From CAG-791 sp963591995 (GTDB taxonomy: Bacteria; Bacillota; Clostridia; Lachnospirales; Lachnospiraceae), in contig CAVAUJ010000063.1 in NCBI GenBank assembly GCA_963591995.1, positions 1 through 14,600 on the forward strand: a stretch of DNA of 14,600 nucleotides, read 5' to 3'. The notes below the pieces were generated by a model. It had not been told where the DNA came from and did not search any database. It saw only the letters and a list, made by a program, of their open reading frames with translations. Positions 14,434-14,600 of this stretch are shown one piece after another (position 1 is the first letter of the stretch; each line of letters opens with the position of its first letter). A program made the position numbers and the translations under genes.

Positions 14434-14458
14434 TGATCTGATTCCTCCTGATGGTCAT
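14423..14458 (-). CDS. Possible 11-codon upstream ORF overlapping the tig start
   Basis: In the tig leader an ATG at 14458 opens an 11-residue frame (MTIRRNQINER) that stops 11 bases inside tig, in another frame. Its two tandem AGG arginine codons are the tig Shine-Dalgarno site. An AGGAG lies before the ATG but only two bases away, which is too close for efficient initiation. Translation is therefore doubtful. Confidence 0.2.
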   Translation of the reverse strand: MTIRRNQINER

Positions 14459-14489
14459 TTCTCCTACTGCTATACGCAGACAGATAAGA

Positions 14490-14518
14490 ATTATACGCAA
14501 GAACCCGTTTTTTTGCAA
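14490..14518 (-). promoter_or_regulatory. Promoter of tig
   Basis: On the - strand TTGCAA (14518-14513), a 17-base spacer and TATAAT (14495-14490) form a strong sigma-A promoter. Transcription would start near 14483, giving a leader of about 50 bases. Confidence 0.88.
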
Positions 14519-14551
14519 GGGTAAAGGTGCAAGGCAGGCCTCACATATAAG

Positions 14552-14598
14552 CCACAAATGATAATGTCCTGGTATACCACAAATGAAAATGTCCCGGT
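14552..14598. repeat. Two 22-bp direct repeats, IS21-like terminal repeats
   Basis: The units at 14552-14573 and 14577-14598 differ at only 2 of 22 positions and are separated by ATA, a 25-bp period. Each begins CCACAAATGA and contains AATGTCC. Multiple short direct repeats near the tips are typical of IS21-family elements, where they bind the IstA transposase, and the AATGTCC core looks familiar from such ends. No transposase is in the window; the element would continue to the right. Confidence 0.6.
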
Positions 14599-14600
14599 CA

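Noticed and set aside
13051..14436. 461-codon open frame on the + strand opposite tig
   Set aside because: Shadow of trigger factor, no ribosome site, leucine-rich artefact.
1..14600. tRNA, rRNA or reverse-transcriptase-based elements
   Set aside because: No cloverleaf-like segment, rRNA signature or RT motif was seen.

Overview
The window looks like a chromosomal segment of a moderately GC-rich Firmicute, most likely a Clostridia (Lachnospiraceae-like) member. The reasons are the tig-clpP-clpX-engB gene order, a perfect CIRCE (HrcA) operator before groES, strong AGGAGG Shine-Dalgarno sites, sigma-A type promoters, and an FMN-dependent hydroxy-acid dehydrogenase of the cysteine-tailed clostridial kind. 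No species can be named from the sequence alone.

Layout. The left 3 kb (about 1-3055) looks like accessory DNA and is read on the + strand. It holds a doubtful 3' tail of a gene, three evenly spaced operator-like palindromes, a Fic-family AMP-transferase with its own inhibitory helix and a C-terminal winged helix, a hairpin-rich spacer, and a large serine recombinase. The fic part is visibly more AT-rich than the rest. The recombinase stop codon lies inside the terminator hairpin that also closes groEL from the other side, so this block abuts the 3' end of groESL.

From 3120 to 14433 the window is almost entirely proteostasis genes on the - strand: groEL and groES, clpB, a DUF308/HdeD-like membrane protein, the ribosome-assembly GTPase engB, clpX, clpP and tig. 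The only + strand gene here is the FMN-dependent hydroxy-acid dehydrogenase (5280-6320), divergent from groES. The likely - strand transcription units are: tig (promoter 14490-14518, terminator about 13001-13031); clpP-clpX-engB-DUF308 (terminator 9292-9323); clpB (promoter 9230-9257, structured leader); and groES-groEL (promoter 5163-5191 with CIRCE, terminator 3034-3066). Together they cover nascent-chain folding (trigger factor), folding in the GroE cage, disaggregation (ClpB), unfolding and degradation (ClpXP) and 50S assembly (EngB).

At the right edge, just upstream of the tig promoter, two near-identical 22-bp direct repeats with a 25-bp period run to the end of the window. They resemble the multiple terminal repeats of IS21-type elements and suggest a second mobile element beginning there.

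The parts most worth a second look are the three-palindrome array before fic, the 56-bp quasi-palindrome plus overlapping terminators in front of the recombinase, the clpB leader with mutually exclusive hairpins, the insertion in the ClpB AAA2 domain, and the edge repeats.
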